Source: Anaerolineaceae bacterium (GTDB taxonomy: Bacteria > Chloroflexota > Anaerolineae > Anaerolineales > UBA11657). From it: DNA of 64,000 bases. The DNA lies in NCBI GenBank assembly GCA_003569365.1, contig BGOS01000027.1, positions 159,547 to 223,546 of the forward strand. Direction: 5' to 3'. The notes under the pieces were generated by a model. That model ran no database searches. It saw nothing but the letters and a program-made list of their open reading frames with translations, and was not told where the DNA came from. Shown piece after piece: positions 29,253 to 39,245 of the stretch; position 1 is the stretch's first letter, and each line of letters opens with the position of its first letter. Position numbers and translations under genes: made by a program.

Positions 29253-30491
29253 CTAGGACGGAAGCAGCCAAGCCTTTAGCAATTCCCCGGCGCGCACGGA
29301 TTTTACACCAGCCGGAATAATCAGCAACGCGTTGGCACTGGCCATCGCGCCCAGCATATGCGAGTCCTGTCCACCACTTGCGCGGGCACTGAGCTCGCCA
29401 CTGTGCTCATCAAGTTCCACGCGCGCGCGCACGTAAGTCTCGCGTCCGTCGGATTGCATGTCCGCGGCTACGCGGGCCATCACCGCCGGCCGTTCCCATT
29501 GCGCACAGCCGCTCATGTGCAACAGCGCCGGTCGCGCAAACAACTCAAAAGCAATGATGGCCGAAACCGGGTTGCCGGGCAGTCCAAGGAATGGGACTCC
29601 ATTGTGCGCGCCAAAAAGCACCGGCTTGCCCGGGCGCATGTTCACCTGCCAAAACTCGACGCGCTGCGTTTTTTCAAGAGTTTGGCGCACCACATCCAGG
29701 TTGCCCATGGACACGCCGGCGGATGACACTATCAGCTGCGCGCCTTGCTGCACTGCATCTGCGAGACGGAGTTCAACAGCAGCCACGGAGTCCGGCACAA
29801 TGCCGAGGTCAATTGCAGTGCCGCCCGCTTCTTGAATGAGCGCTGCCAGCGTGTAGCTGTTTGAGTTGTGGATCTTGCCGGCGGTGAGCGGTGCGCCAAG
29901 CGGCACTAGCTCATTGCCGGTGGATAGCACCGCCACGCGCACGCGGCTGGCAACGGCAACGCGTCCGATGCCCAGCGCTGCAAGCAAGCCAACTGCAGCT
30001 GCAGACAACCGGGCGCCCGCCGGCAGCGCCAGACTTGCTTGTGGCACATCGCTGCCGGCTGCGCGGATAAATCGTCCGGGTTCCAGCGGCTGTGCCACGC
30101 GGATGCTGGGCGGGCAGAATTGTGCAGATTGCGGCAGGTCGGTGCCGGTCCATTCCACCGGGATGACAGCGTCCGCGCCCGCCGGCAGCAGCGCGCCGGT
30201 GGTAATGCGCGCAACAGTGCCCGCGCTGAGCGTTGACTTTGGAATTTGGCCGGCACCAATATCTTCGATCACGCGCAGCGTTACTGGTGCTGCAGCGCTG
30301 GCCGCGGCTACATCTGCTGCGCACACTGCGTAGCCGTCCATTGCAGAGTTAGCAAATGGCGGCAGCGCATGCGGCGCAAACACCGGCTGGGCAAGAATGC
30401 GCCCGGCCGCAGCTGCCAAATCCAAAGTTTCCGCCGCCACTGGCTGCAGGCGGGCGATGATGCGGCTGCGTGCTTCTGCTACGCTGAGCAT
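29253..30491 (-). CDS. moeA: Molybdopterin molybdenumtransferase MoeA
   Basis: Inserts molybdate into adenylylated molybdopterin. 412 residues with the expected order: LPPFANSAMDGYAV, a beta-rich domain II, then the MoCF domain with STGNELVPLG, GKIHNSNSYTLAALIQEAGG, SSAGVSMGNLDVV and GLPGNPVSAIIAFELF, and the C-terminal domain IV. It lies only 4 bp after rel, so the two are co-transcribed. No other molybdenum-cofactor gene is in the window. Confidence 0.94.
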   Translation of the reverse strand: MLSVAEARSRIIARLQPVAAETLDLAAAAGRILAQPVFAPHALPPFANSAMDGYAVCAADVAAASAAAPVTLRVIEDIGAGQIPKSTLSAGTVARITTGALLPAGADAVIPVEWTGTDLPQSAQFCPPSIRVAQPLEPGRFIRAAGSDVPQASLALPAGARLSAAAVGLLAALGIGRVAVASRVRVAVLSTGNELVPLGAPLTAGKIHNSNSYTLAALIQEAGGTAIDLGIVPDSVAAVELRLADAVQQGAQLIVSSAGVSMGNLDVVRQTLEKTQRVEFWQVNMRPGKPVLFGAHNGVPFLGLPGNPVSAIIAFELFARPALLHMSGCAQWERPAVMARVAADMQSDGRETYVRARVELDEHSGELSARASGGQDSHMLGAMASANALLIIPAGVKSVRAGELLKAWLLPS

Positions 30492-30495
30492 CGCG

Positions 30496-32754
30496 CTAGA
30501 TCTTCCCCGGTGTTATCCGGTGCACTTCTGTCACGTTGGGCACTTGCTCAATGCCGGTCAGTACTTTGCGCAGCTGTGCAAGGTTGGAGACGTCGATGGT
30601 CATTTGCATCAGCACCACGTGCCCTTGATCAGGCTGCATGTCGAACGCCTTAATGCTCGCATGCTCGTTGGCTACGCGCGTGGCAATGTCGCGCATCAGG
30701 CCGGCGCGGTCGAATGCCACAATGCGCAGCGGCACGGGGTAGGAACGCGCAGCTTCGTGGCCCCAGCTGCAGGCCAGCAGCCGTTCGGGCTCGCGCGTTG
30801 CAAGCACATTGGGGCAGTCGCCGCGGTGAATTGAGATTCCGCGTGTGCGCGTGGTGTAGCCCACAATGTCATCGCCGGGCAGCGGACTGCAACAGCTGGC
30901 GAGGCGCGTGAGCAAGCCGCCGGTTCCCAGCACGCTCACCGCGGTGGTTTCAACCGGCGCACCATGCCGTGTGCTGTCTGGCGGCGGCAGCAGCCGCGCC
31001 TCATCAGTTTGTCCGGCGCGCAGTTGGCGCACCACGTGATTGATCACGGTGTGGCTGCTGAGGTCATGGCAGCCGATTGCCGCGAGCAGGTCGTCTGCTT
31101 TTTCAAAGTTGAACTCGGTGGCCAGTTCATCCAGCGATACCCCGGCCAAATTGAGGCGCTTCAGTTCGTGGTCAAGCATGTGGCGTCCGGCCACCACATT
31201 GTTGTCGCGGTCTTGCAGTTTGAAGTACGTGCGGATTTTTTCGCGGGCGCGGGCCGAGGCCACGTAGCCGAGCTCCACATTCAGCCAGTCACGGCTTGGG
31301 CCGCCGCGCTTGGCAGTCAGAATTTCCACGCGCTCGCCGGTGTGCAGTGCGTAATTCAGCGGAACCAGCTTGCCGTTCACCTTGGAGCCGCGGCAGCGCT
31401 CGCCCACTGAGGTGTGCACGTGATAGGCAAAGTCAATCGGCGTTGCACCGGCCGGCAGGTCGATGATGTCGCCGCGCGGCGTGAAGATCAGCACGCGGTC
31501 TGGAAACAAGTCAGACTTGAGTGCATCCACAAACTCCGGCCCGTCGGTCACGGCACTGCGCCAGTCCATCATGGAGCGCAGCCATTCCACCCGCTGGTCA
31601 AACGATTTGTCCAGCTTGCGGTTGCCCTCCTTGTAGCGCCAGTGCGCAGCAATGCCAAGGTCGGCGTTTTGGTCCATCTCCCGCGTGCGGATCTGCACCT
31701 CGAGTGTTTTGCCATCGTCGTACACCACGGCGGTATGCAATGAGCGGTAAAAGTTGTCCTTCGGCGTGGCGATGTAATCGTCAAATTCGCCGGGGATTGG
31801 CTTCCAGATCTGGTGCGCGAGGCCGAGCACCACGTAACAATTGGCGATCGCCAGCTTCTCACGGCGCTCGTGCGCCTTCTCGTCCTCCCCCGCTTCGGCA
31901 GCGGCGGAGTACACCACCACGCGCAGTGCGCGTACATCAAACACTTTTTCAAAAGTCACTTCTTTGCGTTCCATCTTGCGCCAGATGGAATACAAGTGCT
32001 TGGGCCGGCCGGTAACGTCGGCGGTAATGCCCTGCAATTGCAGCTCGCGCTCCATGCGCTTCACAATCTCGCCCATCACGCGTTCGCGGTCGCCATGGCC
32101 CATCTGCAGCGCTGCAGCCAGCTCTTTGTAGCGCGCTGGATTGGTGTGGCGCATGCCCAGGTCTTCCAGCTCCCACTTGAACTGCCAAATGCCGAGGCGG
32201 TTTGCCAGCGGCGCGAATATATCGAGCGTCTCCTGGGCAATGCGCTGGCGTTTGGCCGCCGGCAGGTGCGCTAGCGTGCGCATGTTGTGCAGGCGGTCGG
32301 CCAGCTTGATGAGCATGATGCGCACATCGTCGCCCATTGCCAGAAATGTTTTGCGAATTGTGTCGGCGCGCTGTGCGGTGATTGCGCCGGGCGAAGCCGC
32401 AGCTGGCTCGGGCGCGCCGGCCTTGTCCACCCGCGCCACTTGCTGCGTCAGCTTCGTCACGCCATCCACCAGCCGCGCAATTTCCGGGTTGAACTCGCGC
32501 TGCAGGTCGGCCACGGTGGTGCTGGTATCTTCCACCACATCATGCAGCAGCGCGGCCGCAATGGCAGCGGCCGGCAGATTGAGGCCCGCTAGAATCTCCG
32601 CCACTGCCATGCAGTGTTGTATATACGGATGGCCCGAGGCGCGCATCTGGCCCGCGTGCTGGAGCGCAGCAAACTCATGCGCGTGCTCCACCAGCAGCCG
32701 CTCAGTGGGCGGGGTGCCAGCCGGCAGGCGGTCTAATAGTTTGGCAAGTTCCAT
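30496..32754 (-). CDS. rel: Bifunctional (p)ppGpp synthetase/hydrolase (Rel)
   Basis: Makes and degrades the alarmone (p)ppGpp. 752 residues. The HD hydrolase site appears intact: His47 (YIQHCM), His71-Asp72 (LLHDVVEDT) and Asp153 (ADRLHNMRT). The synthetase site also looks intact: GRPKHLYSIWRKM, FDVRALRVVV, DNFYRSLHTAV and LEVQIRTREM. TGS (IFTPRGDIIDLPAGATPIDF), the zinc-finger/RIS region (LASCCSPLPGDDIVGY) and the C-terminal ACT domain follow. Both activities are therefore predicted. Confidence 0.96.
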   Translation of the reverse strand: MELAKLLDRLPAGTPPTERLLVEHAHEFAALQHAGQMRASGHPYIQHCMAVAEILAGLNLPAAAIAAALLHDVVEDTSTTVADLQREFNPEIARLVDGVTKLTQQVARVDKAGAPEPAAASPGAITAQRADTIRKTFLAMGDDVRIMLIKLADRLHNMRTLAHLPAAKRQRIAQETLDIFAPLANRLGIWQFKWELEDLGMRHTNPARYKELAAALQMGHGDRERVMGEIVKRMERELQLQGITADVTGRPKHLYSIWRKMERKEVTFEKVFDVRALRVVVYSAAAEAGEDEKAHERREKLAIANCYVVLGLAHQIWKPIPGEFDDYIATPKDNFYRSLHTAVVYDDGKTLEVQIRTREMDQNADLGIAAHWRYKEGNRKLDKSFDQRVEWLRSMMDWRSAVTDGPEFVDALKSDLFPDRVLIFTPRGDIIDLPAGATPIDFAYHVHTSVGERCRGSKVNGKLVPLNYALHTGERVEILTAKRGGPSRDWLNVELGYVASARAREKIRTYFKLQDRDNNVVAGRHMLDHELKRLNLAGVSLDELATEFNFEKADDLLAAIGCHDLSSHTVINHVVRQLRAGQTDEARLLPPPDSTRHGAPVETTAVSVLGTGGLLTRLASCCSPLPGDDIVGYTTRTRGISIHRGDCPNVLATREPERLLACSWGHEAARSYPVPLRIVAFDRAGLMRDIATRVANEHASIKAFDMQPDQGHVVLMQMTIDVSNLAQLRKVLTGIEQVPNVTEVHRITPGKI

Positions 32755-32790
32755 GGCAATTTTTGTGGGCGCCCGGTCGCGGCACGATAC

Positions 32791-32821
32791 TTGCTCCTGT
32801 ATCCTCGGGCGATTTTATACT
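32791..32821 (+). promoter_or_regulatory. Candidate promoter for TIM-barrel-like gene
   Basis: TTGCTC at 32791-32796 and TATACT at 32816-32821 are separated by 19 bp, longer than optimal. Expected initiation would fall at or next to the ATG at 32830, implying a leaderless or near-leaderless transcript. The same AT-rich block reads TATAAA on the other strand toward rel. Confidence 0.4.
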
Positions 32822-32829
32822 GATTCAAT

Positions 32830-34077
32830 ATGGCACTTACTGGCAAGGGATTCTTTATCTGGCGGGTGGCAAATTGCGAGGGTGGCAACCCGGAGGCGAT
32901 TGCTGCCAAGGCAGTGGCTGCAGGGCTTTCGCATGTGCTGCTAAAAATTGCGGACACGCGCTACCCGTTTGGCTTTGACCGCCAGAACCGGGATCTGGTG
33001 CAGCCGGTTGTGGTGGCGCTGCACAACCGCGGTGTGCAGGCATGGGGCTGGCACTATGTTAAGGGCGAGGATCCCACCGGCGAAGCCAAGGTGGCGGTCG
33101 AGCGCTCGCGGGCGCTCAACCTCGATGGCTACTGCATTGATGCCGAAGGCGAGTACAAGACTGCGGGCAAAGTTGAAGCAGCGCGCGCCTACATGACCGA
33201 CCTGCGGGCCGGCCTGCCAAACATGCTGATTGCCCTGAGTTCATACCGCTACCCGTCTTACCATCGCGAGCTGCCGTGGGCGGCGTTCTTGGAGAAGTGC
33301 GATCTGAATATGCCGCAGGTGTACTGGGAGCAATCGCATAATCCGGACCGGCAGCTGGAGCGCTGCGCGCGCGAGTTTGCAAACGCAAGCCTTGTGGGAT
33401 ACCAGCGCCCGGTGGTGCCTACGGGCGCGGCCTATGGTGCCGGTGGCTGGGTGGCAACCGCCGAAGACCAGGCAGTTTTTTATATGAAAGCGCGCGAGTT
33501 GGGCATGCTGGCGGCAAACTCATATTCTTGGGATTGGGCAACCTCGGCTGGCAACCAGCACTTGTGGAATGCGGTGGCGCGGTTTGACTGGCAGGCAGAA
33601 GCGCGGCCGATTGAGCAGCCGCTGCCCGTCCCACAGCCGCAGCCAGTTGTGCAGCCCGTGGCGCCAGTTGTGCAGCCGGTAGCGCCGGTTGTCCAACCGC
33701 AGCCGGTGGCGCAGCCCGCACCGCAGCCTGCACTCCCCAGTGTGCTACTGCAGCAGTGGCTGGCAGCAGCCAACAGCGCCAACCTTGATGCGCTCGTGGC
33801 GCTCTATCAAGCCAACGCCGGCCATGTTTCTGCAAAGCGCATGATCTTTGGCGCGCCGGCAATCCGCCAGTGGTATCAACAGTTGCTGGGCGAACTGCTT
33901 GCCGGCGGACGCTTCACGGTTTTGGATGCGCGCGGCAAAGACAACTCCTGGGCTTTTGAGTGGCGCTGGGAAAAAAGCGGCAGCGCCACACAGTCCGGCA
34001 AGGATACGCTCGGCCTGCGCGATGGCCGCATCCAATACCACTACACAAACTTTTCCAAGCCTGGCTTGGCGGCATAA
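32830..34077 (+). CDS. TIM-barrel-like protein with Pro/Gln linker and SnoaL/NTF2-like domain
   Basis: 415 residues in three parts. Residues 1-255 resemble a glycoside-hydrolase-like TIM barrel: FIWRVANCEGG, LLKIADTRYPFG, GWHYVKGE, DAEGEY (Asp104, Glu106 as possible acids), MPQVYWEQ and YSWDWA. Residues about 258-302 are a PQPV/VVQPVAP linker. Residues about 305-410 look like an NTF2/SnoaL-type domain (WLAAANSANLDALVALY, DTLGLRDGRIQYHYTNF). I see no signal peptide, which is odd for such a linker. Function unknown. Confidence 0.75.
   Translation: MALTGKGFFIWRVANCEGGNPEAIAAKAVAAGLSHVLLKIADTRYPFGFDRQNRDLVQPVVVALHNRGVQAWGWHYVKGEDPTGEAKVAVERSRALNLDGYCIDAEGEYKTAGKVEAARAYMTDLRAGLPNMLIALSSYRYPSYHRELPWAAFLEKCDLNMPQVYWEQSHNPDRQLERCAREFANASLVGYQRPVVPTGAAYGAGGWVATAEDQAVFYMKARELGMLAANSYSWDWATSAGNQHLWNAVARFDWQAEARPIEQPLPVPQPQPVVQPVAPVVQPVAPVVQPQPVAQPAPQPALPSVLLQQWLAAANSANLDALVALYQANAGHVSAKRMIFGAPAIRQWYQQLLGELLAGGRFTVLDARGKDNSWAFEWRWEKSGSATQSGKDTLGLRDGRIQYHYTNFSKPGLAA
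33620..33740 (+). repeat. In-gene tandem repeat coding a Pro/Gln/Val linker
   Basis: Degenerate 18-base units encode VVQPVA-type repeats (PQPVVQPVAPVVQPVAP and continuation). They lie inside the TIM-barrel-like gene between the two folded domains. Copy number is likely to vary between strains. Confidence 0.7.
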
Positions 34078-34079
34078 CC

Positions 34080-34107
34080 CTGCCGCGTCAATCGCCGGCC
34101 GCGGCAG
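34080..34107. terminator. Possible hairpin between convergent genes
   Basis: CTGCCGCG and CGCGGCAG form an 8-bp stem with a 12-base loop in the 49-bp gap between the TIM-barrel-like gene and aconitase. There is no T-run, so it may stop transcription weakly or not at all. Confidence 0.35.
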
Positions 34108-34126
34108 CGCTTGGCTAGCCGAGAAT

Positions 34127-36856
34127 TTAATTGCGCGCCAGTTTGCGCAGCACCGTTTGCAGGATGCCGCCGTTGCGGTAGTACTCCGCTTCCACCGGCG
34201 TGTCTATGCGTGCTAGGACAGTGAACTCCGTGCGCCGCCCGCCCGGATGAGTTGCCACAACCTGCAGCGCCTGGCGCGGCTGCAGCGCACCCGCAATTCC
34301 AAGCACGTCAAATTCTTCGTGGCCGGTCAGGCCCAGAGACTCCGCTGTGGCGCCCGCGCTGTACACCAGCGGCAGCACGCCCATTCCCACCAGATTGCTG
34401 CGGTGGATGCGCTCAAATGATTCTGCCAGCACTGCCCGTACGCCCAAAAGCTGCGCACCTTTTGCGGCCCAATCCCGGCTGGAGCCGCTGCCGTACTCGC
34501 GTCCCACCAGCAGAATTAGCGCCGTCCCCGCCTGCTTGTAGCGCATGGCTGCATCGTAGATGGACATTGTTTCCGCAGCCGGCTTGCCCGCCTCAAAGTA
34601 GAGCGTGTTGCCGCCTTCTGCGCCGCCCAGCAAAAGATTCTTAAGCCGGATGTTGGCAAAGGTGCCGCGCGTCATCACGCGGTCGTTGCCGCGCCGCGTC
34701 CCGTACTGGTTAAAGTCCGCCGGGTCCACGCCGGCATCCAGCAGATAGCGGCCCGCCGGTGATTCGCGCGCAATATTTCCAGCGGGAGAAATGTGATCGG
34801 TGGTGATGCTGTCGCCCAGCATGGCCAGCACACGCGCACCGCGAATTTCTTTTAGCGCCGCCGGTTCCAACTTTAGATCGTCAAAGAACGGCGGGTTCTG
34901 AATGTAAGTGGAGTCCGCGCGCCACGGGTACAGGGCACCGTCACTCACCGGGATGGCGTTCCATTGCGGATTGCCGTCAAACGCGTTGCCGTAGGAGCGC
35001 GTGAACATTTCCGGCTTGATTGAAGCGGCGATGGCATCGGCCACCTCGCGCTGCGATGGCCAGATCTCGCGCAGATACACCGGTTGTCCGTCGGTGCCGG
35101 TGCCCAGCGCATCCTGTGTCAGGTCAATGTCCGTGGTGCCGGCCAGAGCGTACGCCACCACCAGTGGCGGCGATGCCAGATAGTTTGCCTTCACATGCGG
35201 ATGCACGCGGCCCTCAAAGTTCCGGTTGCCGGAAATCACGGCGGCGGCCACAAGGTTGCCAGCGCCGATCGCCTTCACCACGCTAGCGGGCAGCGGCCCG
35301 CTGTTGCCGATGCAAGTAGTGCAGCCATAGGCAGCCACATTGAACCCAAGCTGCTCCAGGAACGGCAGCGTGCCGGACTCGCGCAGGTACTCGGTCACTA
35401 CCTTTGATCCCGGCGCCAGGCTGGTCTTCACAAACGGCTTGACGCGCAGGCCACGCTCCACCGCCTTTTTGGCCAGCAAGCCCGCGCCCAGCATCACGCT
35501 GGGGTTGCTGGTGTTGGTGCAAGAGGTAATGGCTGCAATCACAACCGCGCCGTTGCCAAGTTTTTGTGGAACGGTGGCACCGCTGCCGCTGTCTTCCAAC
35601 ACCACGCTGCGGCTTGCTTCGGCAGCTGCCAGCCCGAAGCCGCGCTCCTTGACGGGCGCGGTCAGCGCTGCGCGAAACGTGCGCTGCACATCTTCCAATG
35701 CCACACGGTCTTGCGGGCGCTTGGGGCCCGCCAGCGATGGCACCACACTCGCCAGGTCCAGCGCCAGCGTATCCGTAAACTGCGGGTCTGGTGTGTTCGC
35801 GCTGCGGAACAGCCCCTGCTCTTTGGCATAGCGCTCCAGCAAGCTGGCGGCAGCAGCGCGCCCGGTGCTGCGCAGATAGCGCAGCGTCTCATCATCAGTG
35901 GGAAAGAAGCCGCAGGTGGCGCCGTATTCCGGTGCCATGTTGGCAATTGTGGCGCGGTCAGGCAGCGGCATTTCGCCAAGGCCCGGCCCAAAAAATTCCA
36001 CAAACTTGTCCACCACGCCTTTGGCGCGCAGCATCTGTGTGATCGTTAAAACCAAATCGGTGGCGGTAACGCCTTCCCGCAGCTGCCCCTGCAATTTGAA
36101 GCCAATCACTTGTGGCGTCACAATGTACAACGGCTGGCCAAGCATGACGGCTTCAGCCTCGATGCCACCCACGCCCCAGCCGAGCACACCCAGCCCGTTA
36201 ATCATGGTCGTGTGCGAGTCGGTGCCCACCAGCGTGTCCGGGAACAGCAACGTTTTGTTTGTGCCGCTTTCAAGTTTGCTCATCACGCCTTGCGCCAGGT
36301 ACTCAAGGTTTACTTGATGGACGATGGCAGTGGCGGGCGGGATCACACGCAAGTTGTCAAATGCTTTCGCGCCCCAGCGCAAAAACTCGTAGCGTTCACC
36401 GTTGCGCTTGAACTCCTGCTCGTGATTGCGCAGAAGCGCAAGCCCGTCTGCAAAGTAATCCACCTGCACGGAGTGGTCGATTACCAGATCGACGGGCACA
36501 AGCGGGTTGATGCGCTGCGGGTCGCCGCCGAGGCGGCGCATAGCGTCACGCATTGCAGCCAGATCCACCACGCACGGCACGCCGGTAAAGTCTTGCATAA
36601 TCACGCGTGCCGGCATAAATGGCAGCTCGCTTGCGGCCGGTTGAGTTGCGTTCCACGCTGCCAGGCGTTCCACATCTGCTGCCTGCACCAGGTAGCCATC
36701 GCAGTTGCGGAGCAATCCTTCCAGCAGTACGCGAATTGAATATGGCAGGTGCTGCACGCTGCCCAAGCCGCGCTTTTCCAGTGCGTCGAGGCGGAATATG
36801 ATGTGTTCGCCCAGTTGGCTGCGCGCCCCAAACGGGTCGGCTGAATGTTTCGTCAT
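34127..36856 (-). CDS. acnA: Aconitate hydratase A
   Basis: TCA-cycle enzyme that isomerises citrate to isocitrate with a [4Fe-4S] cluster. 909 residues, the AcnA/IRP length. Cluster cysteines are in [11 protein letters not shown] (near 445) and [12 protein letters not shown] (near 511 and 514). Other signatures are [34 protein letters not shown] and [24 protein letters not shown] ribosome binding site precedes ATG 36856. An intrinsic terminator lies between this gene and the upstream polysaccharide cluster. Confidence 0.97.
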   Translation of the reverse strand: MTKHSADPFGARSQLGEHIIFRLDALEKRGLGSVQHLPYSIRVLLEGLLRNCDGYLVQAADVERLAAWNATQPAASELPFMPARVIMQDFTGVPCVVDLAAMRDAMRRLGGDPQRINPLVPVDLVIDHSVQVDYFADGLALLRNHEQEFKRNGERYEFLRWGAKAFDNLRVIPPATAIVHQVNLEYLAQGVMSKLESGTNKTLLFPDTLVGTDSHTTMINGLGVLGWGVGGIEAEAVMLGQPLYIVTPQVIGFKLQGQLREGVTATDLVLTITQMLRAKGVVDKFVEFFGPGLGEMPLPDRATIANMAPEYGATCGFFPTDDETLRYLRSTGRAAAASLLERYAKEQGLFRSANTPDPQFTDTLALDLASVVPSLAGPKRPQDRVALEDVQRTFRAALTAPVKERGFGLAAAEASRSVVLEDSGSGATVPQKLGNGAVVIAAITSCTNTSNPSVMLGAGLLAKKAVERGLRVKPFVKTSLAPGSKVVTEYLRESGTLPFLEQLGFNVAAYGCTTCIGNSGPLPASVVKAIGAGNLVAAAVISGNRNFEGRVHPHVKANYLASPPLVVAYALAGTTDIDLTQDALGTGTDGQPVYLREIWPSQREVADAIAASIKPEMFTRSYGNAFDGNPQWNAIPVSDGALYPWRADSTYIQNPPFFDDLKLEPAALKEIRGARVLAMLGDSITTDHISPAGNIARESPAGRYLLDAGVDPADFNQYGTRRGNDRVMTRGTFANIRLKNLLLGGAEGGNTLYFEAGKPAAETMSIYDAAMRYKQAGTALILLVGREYGSGSSRDWAAKGAQLLGVRAVLAESFERIHRSNLVGMGVLPLVYSAGATAESLGLTGHEEFDVLGIAGALQPRQALQVVATHPGGRRTEFTVLARIDTPVEAEYYRNGGILQTVLRKLARN

Positions 36857-36904
36857 ATTACACCTTCAAATTTTTGTGGCTGAGGTTGTAGCACTTCTAT
36901 TGTA

Positions 36905-36931
36905 GCAAAAGCAAAAACGGCGGCTGCCGTT
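36905..36931 (-). terminator. Rho-independent terminator of the polysaccharide cluster
   Basis: On the minus strand AACGGC, loop AGCC and GCCGTT form a 6-bp stem followed directly by TTTTGCTTTT. It lies 18 bp after the stop of the 361-residue helical protein. Confidence 0.75.
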
Positions 36932-36949
36932 CTGCAAGCGGGCGCGGTT

Positions 36950-38035
36950 TTATGCCTGGCGGTCTAGTTCGTCCGCAATGCAGCCGAGCACGCGCTCTTT
37001 GAGTACCAGGCGTTCGACCGCATTTGTGGCCGTGCGCGCTGTAGTTGCGGCTGTGCCGTAGTCCTTGCCCAGCATTTGCGCCAGCGGTTTGCCGGGGCGT
37101 GCACCGCTGCCCTGCAATGCAGCCTTTAACGCTGTTGTCCATTGGCGCTGGTCTTTCTGCAGCCCCAGTTCCTGAATTAACCAGCTGAGCGCTATCCAGT
37201 GTGCATAATTAATTTCGAGCGGCTGCGCTACCCTGCGGTTGCGCGGCAGGTACGCATGCCGCGAGCCGGTCACTGCGGGCGTACAGTAATGGGTGAGGCC
37301 TGGTGCAGCTGCTTTCTGCGGGCCGATTACCACCAGCCCGTTGAGGGCCGCAGCATACACGGACGGCCAGCGCAGCCGGCGGCGCAACTCGTGCAAGCCG
37401 CCCTCCAGATCACGCAGATTAAGCGTGCCACTTTCGCAGTGCTCCTCAATCTCGCGCAATTCATTTGCCAGAAACCGCGCAACTTTTTTGCGGTCCTTCC
37501 AGTCCGCGGGCCATGGTAGGTCCGCGCATTCTGCGCGTATGCCAAACAGTGCCGGAATATCGCGCGCGCCGCCACCTGTGCCACGCCCGCTTTTTTCTGG
37601 CGTCAGCCTGAAGATGCGCAGCGCAGCATCTACCCGGCCCGCAGCGTGCATGCGGTTGTCGTGAAACCAGGCTTGCACCGCTGTGGGTGCCCGCCACGCC
37701 TTTTGGGCGCGCTCAAGCAGCGTGTGCCAGGCATCAAATTCGCCCAGCGCATCTTCCACCTCTTTATAAATTATGCGCTGGCGCTCGATCACGGCGCCCG
37801 CATCGCGTGGCAGGACCTTGCGGTACACGCGCCCCAAGCCCTGCAGCATGAAAGCCGGCGTGCGCAAGTCTTCGAGATAGCAGCGCACCGCCAGGTGGCG
37901 CCGCAGGCCGCGCGCGGTTTGTGCCGATGCGTGCAGCACAATTGCTTCAAAGCGCTCGAGATGAACTGCAAAGGCGCGCGCGCCCTGGCCGGCTGCTTTC
38001 AATGCGCGCGAACTTGCAGCGTTGCTGTGGCTCAT
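36950..38035 (-). CDS. Uncharacterised helical Arg-rich protein (CHAD-like?)
   Basis: 361 residues, mostly alpha-helical, with many Arg, His and Lys. The stretch GGLHELRRRLRWPSVYAAALNG resembles the LHxLRxxxRR helices of CHAD domains, which bind polyphosphate. The N-terminal ARGLRRHLAVRCYLEDLR has the same flavour. I cannot confirm the family by eye. It is the last gene of the polysaccharide operon, just before a terminator, with 85 bp from the nucleotidyltransferase gene. A cytosolic location is likely because no signal peptide or transmembrane helix is seen. Confidence 0.6.
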   Translation of the reverse strand: MSHSNAASSRALKAAGQGARAFAVHLERFEAIVLHASAQTARGLRRHLAVRCYLEDLRTPAFMLQGLGRVYRKVLPRDAGAVIERQRIIYKEVEDALGEFDAWHTLLERAQKAWRAPTAVQAWFHDNRMHAAGRVDAALRIFRLTPEKSGRGTGGGARDIPALFGIRAECADLPWPADWKDRKKVARFLANELREIEEHCESGTLNLRDLEGGLHELRRRLRWPSVYAAALNGLVVIGPQKAAAPGLTHYCTPAVTGSRHAYLPRNRRVAQPLEINYAHWIALSWLIQELGLQKDQRQWTTALKAALQGSGARPGKPLAQMLGKDYGTAATTARTATNAVERLVLKERVLGCIADELDRQA

Positions 38036-38120
38036 GCTGAATTAATTTTGCGCCTGCAGCCCATGTTTAGTTTTTGCGTTTGGCTTGGCGGGCTGGCAAC
38101 CGGTACGGGCGGCCGCCGCG

Positions 38121-39188
38121 CTACGGCACCCAGAGTTTGCTGTGGTCGCCGAGGTTTGTTTGCAGTGCGCGCGGCAGGTGTGCGGTGTGGCCGATCTCAG
38201 CATAGCGTCCGATCAGGCTGTCAACGATGCGCAGCGGCACGTTTGTAAGGCGCACATGCTCCAGCACAATCGAGTGCTCCAGCTCGGAGTTCACAATCTC
38301 GCAATCGTGATACACGGAGGTGTACGGGCCGATGTAGGCGTTTTCCAAGCGTGTGTTTTCGCCAATGATGGTTGGCCCGCGCACCACGCTGTTGATGATT
38401 GTGGCGCCGGCTTGCACAATCACATGGTGGCCAAGCGTTGATTTGTCATCCACGGTTCCGGCGTTGCCCGGCGCCAGCTCTTCAAGTACGCGGTTGTTGG
38501 CGCTTAGCATGTCCAGCGGTTTGCCGGTGTCGATCCACCAGCCGCTGTGCACATAGGGATGCACGCTTTTTCCAGCGCTCACCAGCCATTGAATTGCGTC
38601 CGTAATCTCAAGCTCGCCACGCGCAGATGGCTTGATGGCAGCCACTGCTTCAAAAATATGCGCATCGAACATGTAGATGCCCACCAATGCCAGATCAGAT
38701 GGCGGCACGGCCGGTTTTTCCACAAGCTGTTTGATGGAGCCGTCCGCATGCAGCTCAGCCACACCAAAGTGCTGCGGGTTGGGCACGCGCGTCAGCACAA
38801 TCTGGCTGTTCCACGGCGAGCTGGCAAACTGCTCAATCAGCGGGCTGATGCCGCCTTGGATCACGTTGTCGCCGAGGAACATCACAAAGCGCTCGTCCCC
38901 GAGGAACGCGCGTGAAATTTGCACTGCGTGCGCGAGCCCCGCGGGCTTGTCCTGCTCGATATAGGTAACGCGCACTCCCCAGCGGCTGCCATCGCCCACA
39001 GCCTCGCGCACCTCGGGGCCGGTCTCGCCGATCACAATGCCAATCTCGTTTACGCCGGCATCGCGAATGGCGCGAATGACGCGAAAGAGCACGGGCTCGT
39101 TGGCAATGGGAATGAGCTGCTTGGCGCGCGTGTAGGTAAGCGGATAAAGCCGCGTGCCCTTGCCACCGGAGAGGATGAGGCCCTTCAT
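38121..39188 (-). CDS. Glucose-1-phosphate thymidylyltransferase, long form
   Basis: Activates a sugar 1-phosphate to an NDP-sugar for surface glycan synthesis. 355 residues. The nucleotidyltransferase domain has LSGGKGTRLYPLTYTRAKQLIPI (G-x-G-T-R and Lys), FLGDNVIQGG, VEKPAVPPSD and GGELEIT-like ARGELEITDAI. The C-terminal 110 residues are a left-handed beta-helix (NSVVRGPTIIGENTRLENAYIGPYTSV), as in long RmlA/archaeal-type enzymes. dTDP-glucose is the likely product. rmlB and rmlC are not in the window. Confidence 0.88.
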   Translation of the reverse strand: MKGLILSGGKGTRLYPLTYTRAKQLIPIANEPVLFRVIRAIRDAGVNEIGIVIGETGPEVREAVGDGSRWGVRVTYIEQDKPAGLAHAVQISRAFLGDERFVMFLGDNVIQGGISPLIEQFASSPWNSQIVLTRVPNPQHFGVAELHADGSIKQLVEKPAVPPSDLALVGIYMFDAHIFEAVAAIKPSARGELEITDAIQWLVSAGKSVHPYVHSGWWIDTGKPLDMLSANNRVLEELAPGNAGTVDDKSTLGHHVIVQAGATIINSVVRGPTIIGENTRLENAYIGPYTSVYHDCEIVNSELEHSIVLEHVRLTNVPLRIVDSLIGRYAEIGHTAHLPRALQTNLGDHSKLWVP

Positions 39189-39245
39189 AAAAATCTTGGC
39201 TGGCAGGTGCGCGCGCGGCAGGCTGCGCTCCGCAGCCCGATGCGG

